Below the pieces are notes generated by a model that had not been told where the DNA came from, did no database searches, and saw nothing but the letters and a program-made list of their open reading frames with translations. From Lewinellaceae bacterium (GTDB taxonomy: Bacteria > Bacteroidota > Bacteroidia > Chitinophagales > Saprospiraceae), in the NCBI GenBank assembly GCA_947459655.1, contig CANHEE010000002.1, forward strand, positions 1 through 64,000: a stretch of 64,000 nucleotides of DNA, read 5' to 3'. The position numbers and the translations under genes are program-made. Within the stretch, counting starts at the first letter, position 1. Each line of letters opens with the position of its first letter. This document shows positions 1-8,055 of this stretch, in pieces.

Positions 1-2
1 AA

Positions 3-401
3 CCTACCCTGCCGGTTGCTGAACTCATCAAGGGATACACCGACGGCATGACAATTGCCGGTATTTTTAATCCCTATTTTACGCCTCAGCAGCAACAGGT
101 TCACTCGGCATTGCTGATGCTTCGCTATAATCCCTTCCAAAAACTGGAAATAGAAGTGAAATCCAACTACGGATTTTACGCTTCCTGCAACAACCCATAT
201 TTTTTTCTGCAGAAAAACAGCACTGGCGAAATACGGATAGGGAAAGATTTTTCAAGGGTTCGATTCAATCCTTATGATATTCAGGCAAGTTGTAAATATC
301 ATTTCAGCAAACGTCTTGACGCGATACTGAAATACCAGTACCAGGAGACATTTTTCTTCAGCAGAAATCTGACGAATCTATCACTGCATTACCGGCTGTA
401 A
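3..401 (+). CDS. C-terminal part of a probable outer-membrane beta-barrel protein (5' end outside window)
   Basis: The frame is already open at the left edge, so this is a 3'-truncated view of a longer gene; an internal ATG at 48 is not taken as the start. The visible ~132 residues alternate polar and aromatic/hydrophobic residues in short stretches (for example KLEIEVKSNYGFYAS and RLDAILKYQYQETFFF) and end in LSLHYRL, as expected for antiparallel strands of an outer-membrane barrel. The stop lies 3 bases before the glycosyltransferase start, so it heads or belongs to the polysaccharide operon. By analogy with BcsC or AlgE it could be the outer-membrane exit channel or its scaffold. That role is inferred from context; I do not recognise the family from this fragment. 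Confidence 0.6.
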   Translation, partial: PTLPVAELIKGYTDGMTIAGIFNPYFTPQQQQVHSALLMLRYNPFQKLEIEVKSNYGFYASCNNPYFFLQKNSTGEIRIGKDFSRVRFNPYDIQASCKYHFSKRLDAILKYQYQETFFFSRNLTNLSLHYRL

Positions 402-404
402 CTT

Positions 405-2012
405 ATGGACACCCGACTCAGAAACCATCTCTGGAAATTCAGCAAAGCACCCACACCGGGCGGTGCAGACCATTTCGTTTTGCTGGTCCTCACCCTCGCA
501 GGTATTCTGAGCGTTATCAATCTGGCAGAATGGTGGTTTCGCGAGGACCACATCGGTAATATGTTTCTGTACGTGTTGCTGAGCATGTTTTTTTGGTACG
601 GGATCATCAGAATAGTACTCATTTGGATCAACTACCTCAGAATCAGTAAGCCTTCTGAAGTACCTGCGCCGGAAAAAGGACTTTCTGTCGCGGTTTTCAC
701 GACTGCAGCACCCGGAGAGCCGTTGTCTATGTTTGAAAATACCTTTAAAGCACTTCAGAATCTGAACTATCCGCATACCACCTACTTTCTGGATAGTACC
801 GAAGACCCCGCTTTCAGGGCATTGGCTGAGCAATACGGCATTATATGGTTCGACCTCGCCAATTTGCCGGGTGCAAAGGCAGGAAAAATAAATGAGGCTT
901 TACAGCGCACAACTGAAGATTTCATTTTGATACTTGATCCTGACCATATCGTTTTTCCAAACTTTCTGGATCAGACACTGGGCTTTTTCAGGGATGAATC
1001 AGTCGGGTTTGTGCAGGTCAGTCAGGGTTACTACAACATGTACAGGTCATTTACGGCAAAAGGAGCTGCCGAGCAAACATACACCTTTTATGGCCCTACC
1101 CAGATGGGCCTTTTCGGTTACGGCGCAGCTGTCGCGATTGGTGCCAATTGCACCTTCAGAAGGAAAGCACTGGAAAGTATCGGCGGACATGCACAGGGTC
1201 TGGCGGAAGACCTGCAAACTTCTGTTCGGATTCATGCAAAAGGCTGGAAATCAATATATAACCCGGTAATTGTCAGCCGCGGTCTAGTGCCGGAGGATTT
1301 TGCATCGTTTTGCAAACAACAGCTGAAATGGGCCAGAGGCGTGTTTGAGCTCCTCTTCGACGAAATTCCTTATCTGCTGCAAAACCTTCAGTTCTGGCAA
1401 AAACTATCCTACCTGACGATTGGCACCTACTACCTTTTCGGATCCATGACCGCGTTTTTCATTCTGTTTCCGATATTCTATTTTTTTACAAAAATCACCA
1501 TCGGGAATATGGATTTCATTGAGTTCCTGTCCAGAGGCGGTGTCCTTTTGCTGATCGCTGTGTTGATTTATGCATATGTGCAAAAATTCCTCTGCGATCC
1601 CCAAACAGAGCGAGGATTTCACTGGCGCGGAATGATTCTCAAATACTCCTGCTGGCCGGTATTTTTCTATGCTTTTTTACTAACGCTGGCCAGAAAAAAC
1701 ATACCCTACATACCCACGGCAAAAACAGCCGTCAGGGGCTTTATGAATCCATTCGTCAAGCCTTTGATTGCCTATTGCCTAGTTTTTCTGATCACCGTTG
1801 CAGGCGTATACATAGAGCGAAGGTATTTTACGCCGGAAAGTGAGTTACCCTTTTCAGCGCAGAGAACATGGGGAATGCTGGCATTCTCATTTGTAGCATT
1901 TATCCAGTCGATTGGTGGAATACTGGCTTCCTACAGTGGCATGAAAATCAGTAGGGAAGATGCTTGGAGCAGAATTAAAATCACAAACGATAAAAAAATT
2001 ACGGTAATATGA
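405..2012 (+). CDS. Processive GT2 glycosyltransferase, cellulose-synthase (BcsA)-like
   Basis: A 535-residue inner-membrane polysaccharide synthase. Two transmembrane segments (about 23-45 and 52-78) precede a cytosolic GT-A domain (about 92-310), and about five segments follow (335-362, 379-392, 413-430, 453-471, 488-510). Catalytic motifs are visible: D130 in FLDSTEDP, the DxD-type DPD at 178-180, AED at 267-269 (TED-like) and QQLKW at 305-309 (the QxxRW motif with Lys for Arg). YIPTAK at 435-440 resembles the BcsA gating-loop FxVTxK. The protein ends about 25 residues after the last membrane segment, so there is no PilZ domain and no c-di-GMP control by that route. It overlaps the next gene by 4 bases. 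The polymer is unknown; a glucan or mixed heteropolymer is possible. Confidence 0.85.
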   Translation: MDTRLRNHLWKFSKAPTPGGADHFVLLVLTLAGILSVINLAEWWFREDHIGNMFLYVLLSMFFWYGIIRIVLIWINYLRISKPSEVPAPEKGLSVAVFTTAAPGEPLSMFENTFKALQNLNYPHTTYFLDSTEDPAFRALAEQYGIIWFDLANLPGAKAGKINEALQRTTEDFILILDPDHIVFPNFLDQTLGFFRDESVGFVQVSQGYYNMYRSFTAKGAAEQTYTFYGPTQMGLFGYGAAVAIGANCTFRRKALESIGGHAQGLAEDLQTSVRIHAKGWKSIYNPVIVSRGLVPEDFASFCKQQLKWARGVFELLFDEIPYLLQNLQFWQKLSYLTIGTYYLFGSMTAFFILFPIFYFFTKITIGNMDFIEFLSRGGVLLLIAVLIYAYVQKFLCDPQTERGFHWRGMILKYSCWPVFFYAFLLTLARKNIPYIPTAKTAVRGFMNPFVKPLIAYCLVFLITVAGVYIERRYFTPESELPFSAQRTWGMLAFSFVAFIQSIGGILASYSGMKISREDAWSRIKITNDKKITVI

Positions 2013-2785
2013 AGACACTTCTTTTAGCAGGTGGATTTGGTACACGCTTTAGCGAAGCTACTGACCTGATTCCCAAACCAATGATTCAGATCGGCCCCCA
2101 CCCGATTCTGTGGCACATCATGAAAATATACTCCAAATATGGTTACAACGATTTCGTGGTACTGCTCGGCTACAAGGCGTATGTCATCAAGGAGTATTTT
2201 GTCAACTACTTTTTACACCAGAGCGATATTACCATCGATTTGTCCAGCAATGAGGTGAGCATTCTCAATAACAAATCAGAACCCTGGAAGATTACGCTGA
2301 TTGACACGGGACTGGATACAATGACAGGCGGCAGAATCCTTCAGGCAAGGGATATCGTCGGGGACGAAACTTTTATGCTCACCTATGGCGATGGCGTCGG
2401 GGATGTGGATATCCGCCAGCTGGTTGATTTTCACCGAAAACACGGAAAGGCGCTCACCATGACAACAGTTCAACCTGAAGGTAGATTCGGGGGCGTCTCC
2501 TTTGATGGTGACTCAGGTCATGTAAGTTCATTTATAGAAAAACCTGCAGGCGACGGCGGTTGGATCAATGCCGGTTTTTTTGTCTGTGAACCAAAAGCCT
2601 TCGATTACATTACCAATGGTCATGCAACAGTCTGGGAGAAGGAGCCACTTGAAAATCTCGCCAAAGATGGCGAACTTTATGCCTACAAGCACCATGGCTT
2701 CTGGAAACCAATGGATACGCTGCGTGACAATATTCAGTTGAACGAAATGTGGAAAAACAACACGGCAAAATGGAAAATATGGTAG
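2009..2785 (+). CDS. rfbF: Glucose-1-phosphate cytidylyltransferase
   Basis: Makes CDP-glucose from CTP and glucose-1-phosphate, the first step to CDP-activated deoxysugars. The 258 residues match the usual RfbF length. The N-terminus shows the nucleotidyltransferase signature LAGGFGTR at residues 6-13 followed by PKPM near residues 23-26, then WHIMKIYSKYG typical of this subfamily, and GWINAGFF plus ENLAKDGEL further on. It overlaps the synthase upstream by 4 bases and RfbG downstream by about 15, so translation is probably coupled. The pairing with RfbG makes the CDP-glucose assignment firmer than other sugar nucleotidyltransferases such as RmlA. Confidence 0.93.
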   Translation: MKTLLLAGGFGTRFSEATDLIPKPMIQIGPHPILWHIMKIYSKYGYNDFVVLLGYKAYVIKEYFVNYFLHQSDITIDLSSNEVSILNNKSEPWKITLIDTGLDTMTGGRILQARDIVGDETFMLTYGDGVGDVDIRQLVDFHRKHGKALTMTTVQPEGRFGGVSFDGDSGHVSSFIEKPAGDGGWINAGFFVCEPKAFDYITNGHATVWEKEPLENLAKDGELYAYKHHGFWKPMDTLRDNIQLNEMWKNNTAKWKIW

Positions 2786-3888
2786 ACCTTCATTCGTTGT
2801 TCGGCGGAATCTACAAGGGTAAAAAAGTACTTTTGACCGGACATACCGGATTCAAGGGATCCTGGCTCGCTCTATGGCTAACACGGATGGGTGCAGAAGT
2901 CTATGGCTACGCACTACCGAATGAACAGCCTAACCACCTTAATCTGCTTGATCTCAAAATACATCAGGAACTCAACGACATCCGCAACACCGATGCATTG
3001 ATTAGTTACTTTGCCAGTGTTCGGCCGGATATTGTATTTCATATGGCCGCACAGGCACTCGTTCGGACATCCTATGAAGACCCTACAGAAACTTTTTCCA
3101 CAAATGTCATGGGTACACTAAATGTGCTTGAAGCCTGCCGGAAAACGACCTCTGTAAGGGCCATCATCAACGTGACCAGCGACAAATGCTATGACAACCG
3201 CGAGTGGATATGGGGCTATCGTGAAAACGATGCCATGGGCGGGTACGACCCTTATAGTGCCTCCAAAGGTTGTGCAGAATTACTTGGCGCATCGTATCGC
3301 AATTCGTTTTTCAATATTTCTGAATACGGAAAAAAACACCATGTACTGCTGGCCAGTGGCAGAGCGGGAAATGTCATCGGCGGTGGCGACTGGGCTGCGG
3401 ATAGACTGATACCCGATATCGTCCGTTCCACAGCTGCCTCAAAGGCCGTATTGATCAGAAATCCAAAGGCCACCCGACCATGGCAGCATGTTCTCGAACC
3501 GCTCAGCGGATACCTTACACTGGGATGGACATTACTGGAGGGCAATCCCGGCTGCGCCGAAGGATGGAACTTTGGTCCCGACCAGCACAGCAATCTTTCG
3601 GTTGAGGAAGTAGTAGCCGTTTCCCGAAAATACTGGAGTGAAATGAAAGTTGAATACAGCAAAAATCGGGAAGACTACCATGAGGCCAATTTACTGATGC
3701 TGGACTGCTCAAAAGCCAACAAGTTGCTGAAGTGGTATCCGGTTTGGGATATTGAAATGACGTTGGATAAAACCATGTCCTGGTACAGGGATTTTTACAC
3801 AAAAAAACAAGTAAATTCCGAAAATGACCTCATGGCCTATGTATCGGGGGCAACATCCCAACATCTGATATGGACAAAAAAAGACTAA
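2770..3888 (+). CDS. rfbG: CDP-glucose 4,6-dehydratase
   Basis: Extended SDR enzyme converting CDP-glucose to CDP-4-keto-6-deoxyglucose. It shows the NAD-binding glycine motif TGHTGFKGSW close to the N-terminus, the dehydratase active-site signature TSDKCYDN, and the Tyr-Lys pair in YDPYSASKG. RPWQHVLEPLSGYL is also characteristic of RfbG. The start is ambiguous: an in-frame GTG lies at 2749 and ATGs at 2770 and 2779, all inside the end of rfbF; I chose 2770 as the first ATG. About 370 residues, normal for the family. The next gene begins inside its last 19 bases. No RfbH (the 3-dehydrase of the dideoxysugar route) follows. Confidence 0.92.
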   Translation: MENMVDLHSLFGGIYKGKKVLLTGHTGFKGSWLALWLTRMGAEVYGYALPNEQPNHLNLLDLKIHQELNDIRNTDALISYFASVRPDIVFHMAAQALVRTSYEDPTETFSTNVMGTLNVLEACRKTTSVRAIINVTSDKCYDNREWIWGYRENDAMGGYDPYSASKGCAELLGASYRNSFFNISEYGKKHHVLLASGRAGNVIGGGDWAADRLIPDIVRSTAASKAVLIRNPKATRPWQHVLEPLSGYLTLGWTLLEGNPGCAEGWNFGPDQHSNLSVEEVVAVSRKYWSEMKVEYSKNREDYHEANLLMLDCSKANKLLKWYPVWDIEMTLDKTMSWYRDFYTKKQVNSENDLMAYVSGATSQHLIWTKKD

Positions 3889-4772
3889 AGGGCAAACGGA
3901 TACTGGTCACCGGAGGCAGTGGTTACCTGGGCTCCCGTCTGGCACAGGTACTTGAAGATGAAGGAGCATTGGTTTCCTGTCTGTCAAGGACAAAGGCTGG
4001 AGGCGAAAGCGCCTACATTGCCGACATCACGGATTCCAAGGCTGTCAAAAAAGTTATGGAGGAGGTGAAACCGGAAATTGTATACCACCTCGCCGCAAAC
4101 ATTAGCCGCAGCAGAGATTTTGACATCTTTGACGAAATGATGCGGGTCAATGCCTACGGAACCCTAAATGTTCTGAGTGCGTTAAAAGAATCGGGTGATG
4201 TACATTTTATTTTTACATCATCGAGTGAAGTGTACGGAAATACAGCTTCGCCATTTAGTGAAAACCAGTTGCCTAAACCTGTTTCGCCTTATTCTCTGAG
4301 CAAATACACTGCAGAACAAATTGTTCAGACCTATGCAACTTTACAGGGAATTCCATTCACCATATTGAGGTTGTTTAATTTCTTTGGAAAAAACATGCCG
4401 GAAGATTTCTTCATACCTCAAATGGTCAATTCCCTGCTTCGTGGCGAAGATTTTCTGATGACGGGCGGTGCGCAAATGCGGGATTTTCTATACATCGATG
4501 ATGTATCTGAAGCAATGGTTCTTGCAGCAGTTGTTCCAGAAGCAAGAAACGAATTGTTTAACGTATGCAGCGGAACAGGAACCAGACTTGCTGATATTGC
4601 AGCCCATGTTAATCAAGTAATGGACACCAGGGCAAGGATCAAAACCGGAGACCTTCCCTATCGGGAAAATGAAGTTTGGGAGATGATTGGCAGCATCCAT
4701 AAAATCAGAGAAAAACTGGGATTTGAACCCAGAACATCAGTAGCTGAAGGAATTCAACTTTTGCTAAAATAG
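3870..4772 (+). CDS. NAD(P)-dependent sugar epimerase/reductase of the extended SDR family
   Basis: A 300-residue extended SDR with TGGSGYLGSR at residues 14-23 (cofactor site), TSSSEVYG (catalytic Ser/Thr) and YSLSKYTAEQ (catalytic Tyr and Lys). Its position directly after rfbF-rfbG, overlapping rfbG by 19 bases, indicates that it acts on the CDP-4-keto-6-deoxyhexose made there, as a 4-reductase or epimerase. Sequence alone does not separate these; GDP-mannose 4,6-dehydratase-like and RfbJ-like enzymes share the motifs. It ends 5 bases before the GH26 gene, so it is part of the same operon. The fold is certain; substrate and product are inferred. Confidence 0.8.
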   Translation: MDKKRLKGKRILVTGGSGYLGSRLAQVLEDEGALVSCLSRTKAGGESAYIADITDSKAVKKVMEEVKPEIVYHLAANISRSRDFDIFDEMMRVNAYGTLNVLSALKESGDVHFIFTSSSEVYGNTASPFSENQLPKPVSPYSLSKYTAEQIVQTYATLQGIPFTILRLFNFFGKNMPEDFFIPQMVNSLLRGEDFLMTGGAQMRDFLYIDDVSEAMVLAAVVPEARNELFNVCSGTGTRLADIAAHVNQVMDTRARIKTGDLPYRENEVWEMIGSIHKIREKLGFEPRTSVAEGIQLLLK

Positions 4773-4777
4773 ACACA

Positions 4778-5959
4778 ATGAAGAGTCTGCATAAAATATC
4801 GAGATTTTTCTACCTAATGGTTGCGTTACTGCTGGGATTTGCGGTCGTTTTTGCGTTGTCAAAAGTCAGCGAAAAATCAAAAGGCCCTATTGCGACGGTA
4901 CTTGAAAAAGCAGAGAACACGGTGGAAGAAGTGGAAAAAACCATCATAGTTGAACAGCGGTCGTATAGCCGCAAAGACAAACTGAAGTGGTTGAGCCCCA
5001 TCCGAGAGGATAGGGAAAAACTGATTCATTCTGATGTTGTACTCTTTGGAGCTTCTGATCAGAGCAAACGGGAATCTTACGAAAGCATCATCAATCTGGA
5101 AGATTCACTTCGCATGACTTTCCCAATCATCAGTATTTACCAGGCATGGGGCGAAAAAGAAGCGCAAAATTTTCCGATGCGCGAGGTAAAAGCTATTCAC
5201 AGCATAGGCTCTGTACCGATGATTACCTGGGAACCCTGGGTAAGCGAATTCAGTCTGGATAACTTTCCTGAAATTGCCGTTGTGGAAGAGCGCGACAAGA
5301 ACGCCATGTCCTACATTTACTGGGGCAAATACGATGCCTTTATCCGAAAATGGGCACTCGCAGCAAAAAATTTCGGTCATCCTTTCTACCTACGTCTCGG
5401 ACACGAGATGAACGAGCCATATCGTTATCCATGGGGGCCACAGAACAACACCCCACAGGAATTCGTTGCCGGTTGGCAACATGTACACGATGTTTTCACG
5501 CAGGTCGGGGCGACCAATGTCATCTGGGTATGGAGCCCGCATCCGGCTTACGGATTTTTCGATGCCTACTTTCCCGGGTCGCAATACGTTGACGTGGTTG
5601 CAACAGGTATTTTGAATTTCGGAACCAGCGCCAGCTGGAGTAAATGGTGGACATTCGACGAACTTTTTGGACAACACTACAAAGAATTTGCCGCCTTCAA
5701 CAAACCGATAATGATTGCCGAGTTCGGCTCACTCAAACCGGGAGGTGATCGGGCGAAGTGGTTTGGAGATGCATTTCGGGACTTTAAAAAGAAATATCCG
5801 CTCATCAACTCCGTTGTTTTCTTCCACTACCCGGGAGACAAAACCACTTCTGATAAAACGGTTAACTGGTACATTAAAGATGATCCGAAGGTCACTGCTG
5901 AAATCAGAAAACAGATACGCAGCTGGAATCCTTCACACCTACAGCCGGGGTTGGAATAA
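4778..5959 (+). CDS. Membrane-anchored glycoside hydrolase family 26 protein
   Basis: 393 residues. An N-terminal hydrophobic segment (about 10-28, after a Lys/Arg-rich start) is not followed by a clear cleavage site, so it is probably a signal anchor. A short charged helical linker (about 30-75) leads to the catalytic barrel. HEMNEP at 209-214 carries the likely acid/base Glu213 and IAEFGS near 313-318 the likely nucleophile Glu315; WVWSPHP lies between, as in GH26 beta-mannanases and related endoglucanases. It closes the polysaccharide operon, 5 bases after the SDR gene. Synthase operons often carry such hydrolases (BcsZ, AlgL) for trimming or quality control in the periplasm. The linkage it cuts is not readable from sequence. 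Confidence 0.85.
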   Translation: MKSLHKISRFFYLMVALLLGFAVVFALSKVSEKSKGPIATVLEKAENTVEEVEKTIIVEQRSYSRKDKLKWLSPIREDREKLIHSDVVLFGASDQSKRESYESIINLEDSLRMTFPIISIYQAWGEKEAQNFPMREVKAIHSIGSVPMITWEPWVSEFSLDNFPEIAVVEERDKNAMSYIYWGKYDAFIRKWALAAKNFGHPFYLRLGHEMNEPYRYPWGPQNNTPQEFVAGWQHVHDVFTQVGATNVIWVWSPHPAYGFFDAYFPGSQYVDVVATGILNFGTSASWSKWWTFDELFGQHYKEFAAFNKPIMIAEFGSLKPGGDRAKWFGDAFRDFKKKYPLINSVVFFHYPGDKTTSDKTVNWYIKDDPKVTAEIRKQIRSWNPSHLQPGLE

Positions 5960-5993
5960 AAAAAGGCTGCCGTCTAAGAGTAAACAGCAACCT
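5958..5993 (-). terminator. Rho-independent terminator after the acyl-CoA dehydrogenase
   Basis: On the minus strand a 7-bp stem (AGGTTGC with GCAGCCT, one G-U wobble) is followed by a run of seven T. It lies between two convergent genes, and the U-tract overlaps the GH26 stop codon. Confidence 0.6.
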
Positions 5994-6029
5994 ATTTTCA
6001 AGCCCAAAATTTTCATTTAATTGGTGTCG

Positions 6030-7826
6030 TCAGAAGCAGTAACTGTTTGCTTCCAGCAGCGTATCTGCGATAAGCCTGCGTTTGTCCTTTACATTGATTG
6101 GTGGATACTTAAGAAAACGCTTCAGACCCATCAGAAACGTTTTTAATAAATCTCCTGCAGCATAAGAACTGATGGCATCGGTAGCCTGCTTGCCGATTTT
6201 TGCCGTTGCATCTGAGTAGAATACCTGCAGTATAGCGTCATAAACTTCCTGCCTAACCTTTTTATCGGGTAAATTACTTAGTTTTTCCACCCGAAGCAGC
6301 AGTGATTCGGCATTGAAAATTTCAATCATGACATCGGCAATGTTCATGACGATTTCCTGTTCTTCCTTCAGGTTCAGTTGGCCGTCCATCTGCATTTTGG
6401 CAGCCCCACCGGCTGCCATCAGCAGAATTTTTTTAAAGTCTTTCAGTGCCTGTTTTTCATCAGCATATGGTCCGGTCATTTTTTCCATGGATGGCATCGA
6501 AGCCAGTTCTTTCTGAACTGCCCAGGCCGGATTCACGATGTCCAGTTCACCCTTCAAGGCGAGCTTGAAGACCTGATCAACCATCAACAGGCGATTGATC
6601 TCATTGGTACCCTCATAAATTCTATTGATTCTTGCATCGCGGTAGGCTGGAGCAGCGCTGTATTCTTCTGAATAGCCGATTCCACCGTGAATCTGCAGTG
6701 TTTCATCCACCACGTAATCCAGCGCCTCAGAGCCTGCTATCTTCAGAATAGAGCACTCAATGGCATAATCCTCTGCGGCTTCTCGTGTCGCCTTAGCAAA
6801 ATCCAACCCCTGCTCAGCATAGGCTGCTTTGGCATTTTGGAGCAGATTTGATACCCGGTACTGAGAACTATCGGCAGCAAAAACCCTAATAAACTGCTCC
6901 GCCAGTTTGAATTTGATTGCACCAAAAGAACCAATGGATTTGCCGAACTGCATCCGCTCGTTGGCATATTTAACCGCAACATCAATACTCTTTTTTGCAC
7001 CACCAAGACTGAGTGCACCCAGTTTGAAGCGCCCGATATTCAACACATTGAATGCAATGAGATGTCCTTTACCGATTTCACCGAGGACATTCTCAGTTTT
7101 GACGGCCACATTCTCAAGAAAAACCATTCTGGTTGAAGACCCCTTTATACCTAGTTTGGCCTCCTCGTCGCCGAGTGTAAATCCTGGTGTATTGCGCTCC
7201 ACGATGAAACCTGTAAACTTCTCGCCATCAACCTTTGCAAAAACGATAAAAATATCGGCAAACCCGGCGTTGGTAATCCACATTTTCTGACCATTCAGGA
7301 TGTAATGCTTGCCGTCAGGTGACAAATCTGCCCGGGTTCTGGCCGCCAGCGCGTCTGAACCGGATCCCGGCTCTGTAAGACAGTAGGAGGCTTTCAGTTC
7401 ACCAGAGATCAGTTTTGGCAGGTAGTGGTTCTTTTGTTCCTCAGTACCAAAATATAGGATTGGGAGCATACCAATTCCTGTATGTGCAGCATAGGAAACG
7501 GTGAAGGAACCGGCAGGACCCAATACATCGCAAATGATGGTGTTGGTGTTGGTATCCATTTCAGTACCACCGTACTGCTGTGGCATATGTGTACCTAGTA
7601 ATCCCAGCGCACCCATCTTTTCAAGCATGCCAATGGTCACATCGGACTGCATTTTTTCTATGCTTTCCCGTACAGGAAGGATTTCATTGTGCAGAAAGTC
7701 GAGCGCCATGTCTCGAACCATAGCTTGCTCCTCATTGATTTCTTCAGGTATAAAAGTATCTTCAGGAAGAGAGTCTTTGATGATAAATTGACCACCTTTC
7801 AGCACATCTTTTTCAGTTGTTTCCAT
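6030..7826 (-). CDS. Acyl-CoA dehydrogenase, long form with C-terminal extension
   Basis: FAD enzyme for alpha,beta-dehydrogenation of acyl-CoA in beta-oxidation. About 598 residues, roughly 200 more than a short/medium-chain enzyme, with a VLCAD-like extra helical C-terminal domain. Motifs: YCLTEPGSGSDA (FAD/substrate loop), KMWITNAGFAD, IHGGIGYSEEY and RIYEGTNEINR, the last covering the usual catalytic Glu region. The start is ATG at 7826; a TTG two codons upstream is possible but less likely. The gene stands alone and is read from a promoter bracketed by two copies of a palindrome (7854-7867 and 7906-7919), so it is probably repressed by a TetR/FadR-like regulator. No electron-transfer flavoprotein or thiolase genes are adjacent. 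Confidence 0.92.
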   Translation of the reverse strand: METTEKDVLKGGQFIIKDSLPEDTFIPEEINEEQAMVRDMALDFLHNEILPVRESIEKMQSDVTIGMLEKMGALGLLGTHMPQQYGGTEMDTNTNTIICDVLGPAGSFTVSYAAHTGIGMLPILYFGTEEQKNHYLPKLISGELKASYCLTEPGSGSDALAARTRADLSPDGKHYILNGQKMWITNAGFADIFIVFAKVDGEKFTGFIVERNTPGFTLGDEEAKLGIKGSSTRMVFLENVAVKTENVLGEIGKGHLIAFNVLNIGRFKLGALSLGGAKKSIDVAVKYANERMQFGKSIGSFGAIKFKLAEQFIRVFAADSSQYRVSNLLQNAKAAYAEQGLDFAKATREAAEDYAIECSILKIAGSEALDYVVDETLQIHGGIGYSEEYSAAPAYRDARINRIYEGTNEINRLLMVDQVFKLALKGELDIVNPAWAVQKELASMPSMEKMTGPYADEKQALKDFKKILLMAAGGAAKMQMDGQLNLKEEQEIVMNIADVMIEIFNAESLLLRVEKLSNLPDKKVRQEVYDAILQVFYSDATAKIGKQATDAISSYAAGDLLKTFLMGLKRFLKYPPINVKDKRRLIADTLLEANSYCF

Positions 7827-7853
7827 TTTCAATAATTTTAAGGATAATTACTC

Positions 7854-7867
7854 AGCGAATTTTCGCT
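7854..7867. promoter_or_regulatory. Operator palindrome O1
   Basis: AGCGAA-TT-TTCGCT, a perfect 6+6 inverted repeat with a 2-base spacer, inside an 18-base exact repeat (7851-7868) that recurs at 7903-7920. It lies directly downstream of the -7 box at 7869-7876 on the minus strand, over the expected transcription start of the acyl-CoA dehydrogenase gene. Confidence 0.75.
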
Positions 7868-7868
7868 A

Positions 7869-7900
7869 CAAATTTAATATTTTTATCATTAAAAGTCAAT
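7869..7900 (-). promoter_or_regulatory. Promoter of the acyl-CoA dehydrogenase gene
   Basis: Minus strand: ATTG (7897-7900), 20-base spacer, TAAATTTG (7869-7876), matching the Bacteroidota consensus TTTG / TAnnTTTG. It is flanked on both sides by identical palindromes. Confidence 0.7.
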
Positions 7901-7905
7901 TGCTC

Positions 7906-7919
7906 AGCGAATTTTCGCT
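7906..7919. promoter_or_regulatory. Operator palindrome O2
   Basis: Second exact copy of AGCGAA-TT-TTCGCT, just upstream of the -33 box. Its centre is 52 bases (about five helical turns) from that of O1, so two bound regulators would sit on the same face of the DNA. It could also influence the divergent deoC. Confidence 0.75.
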
Positions 7920-8055
7920 AAACATTTTTTAGCAAGTGCCATTGTTTCAAAATAAGGGTATTTTCTAACAAACCCCGACAATTTTTACCTTACTGAGGTG
8001 TTTAAAGGCAACGAAACGACAATTTTTCCGTAGAACGCAAAAACTAAGACCCCGA

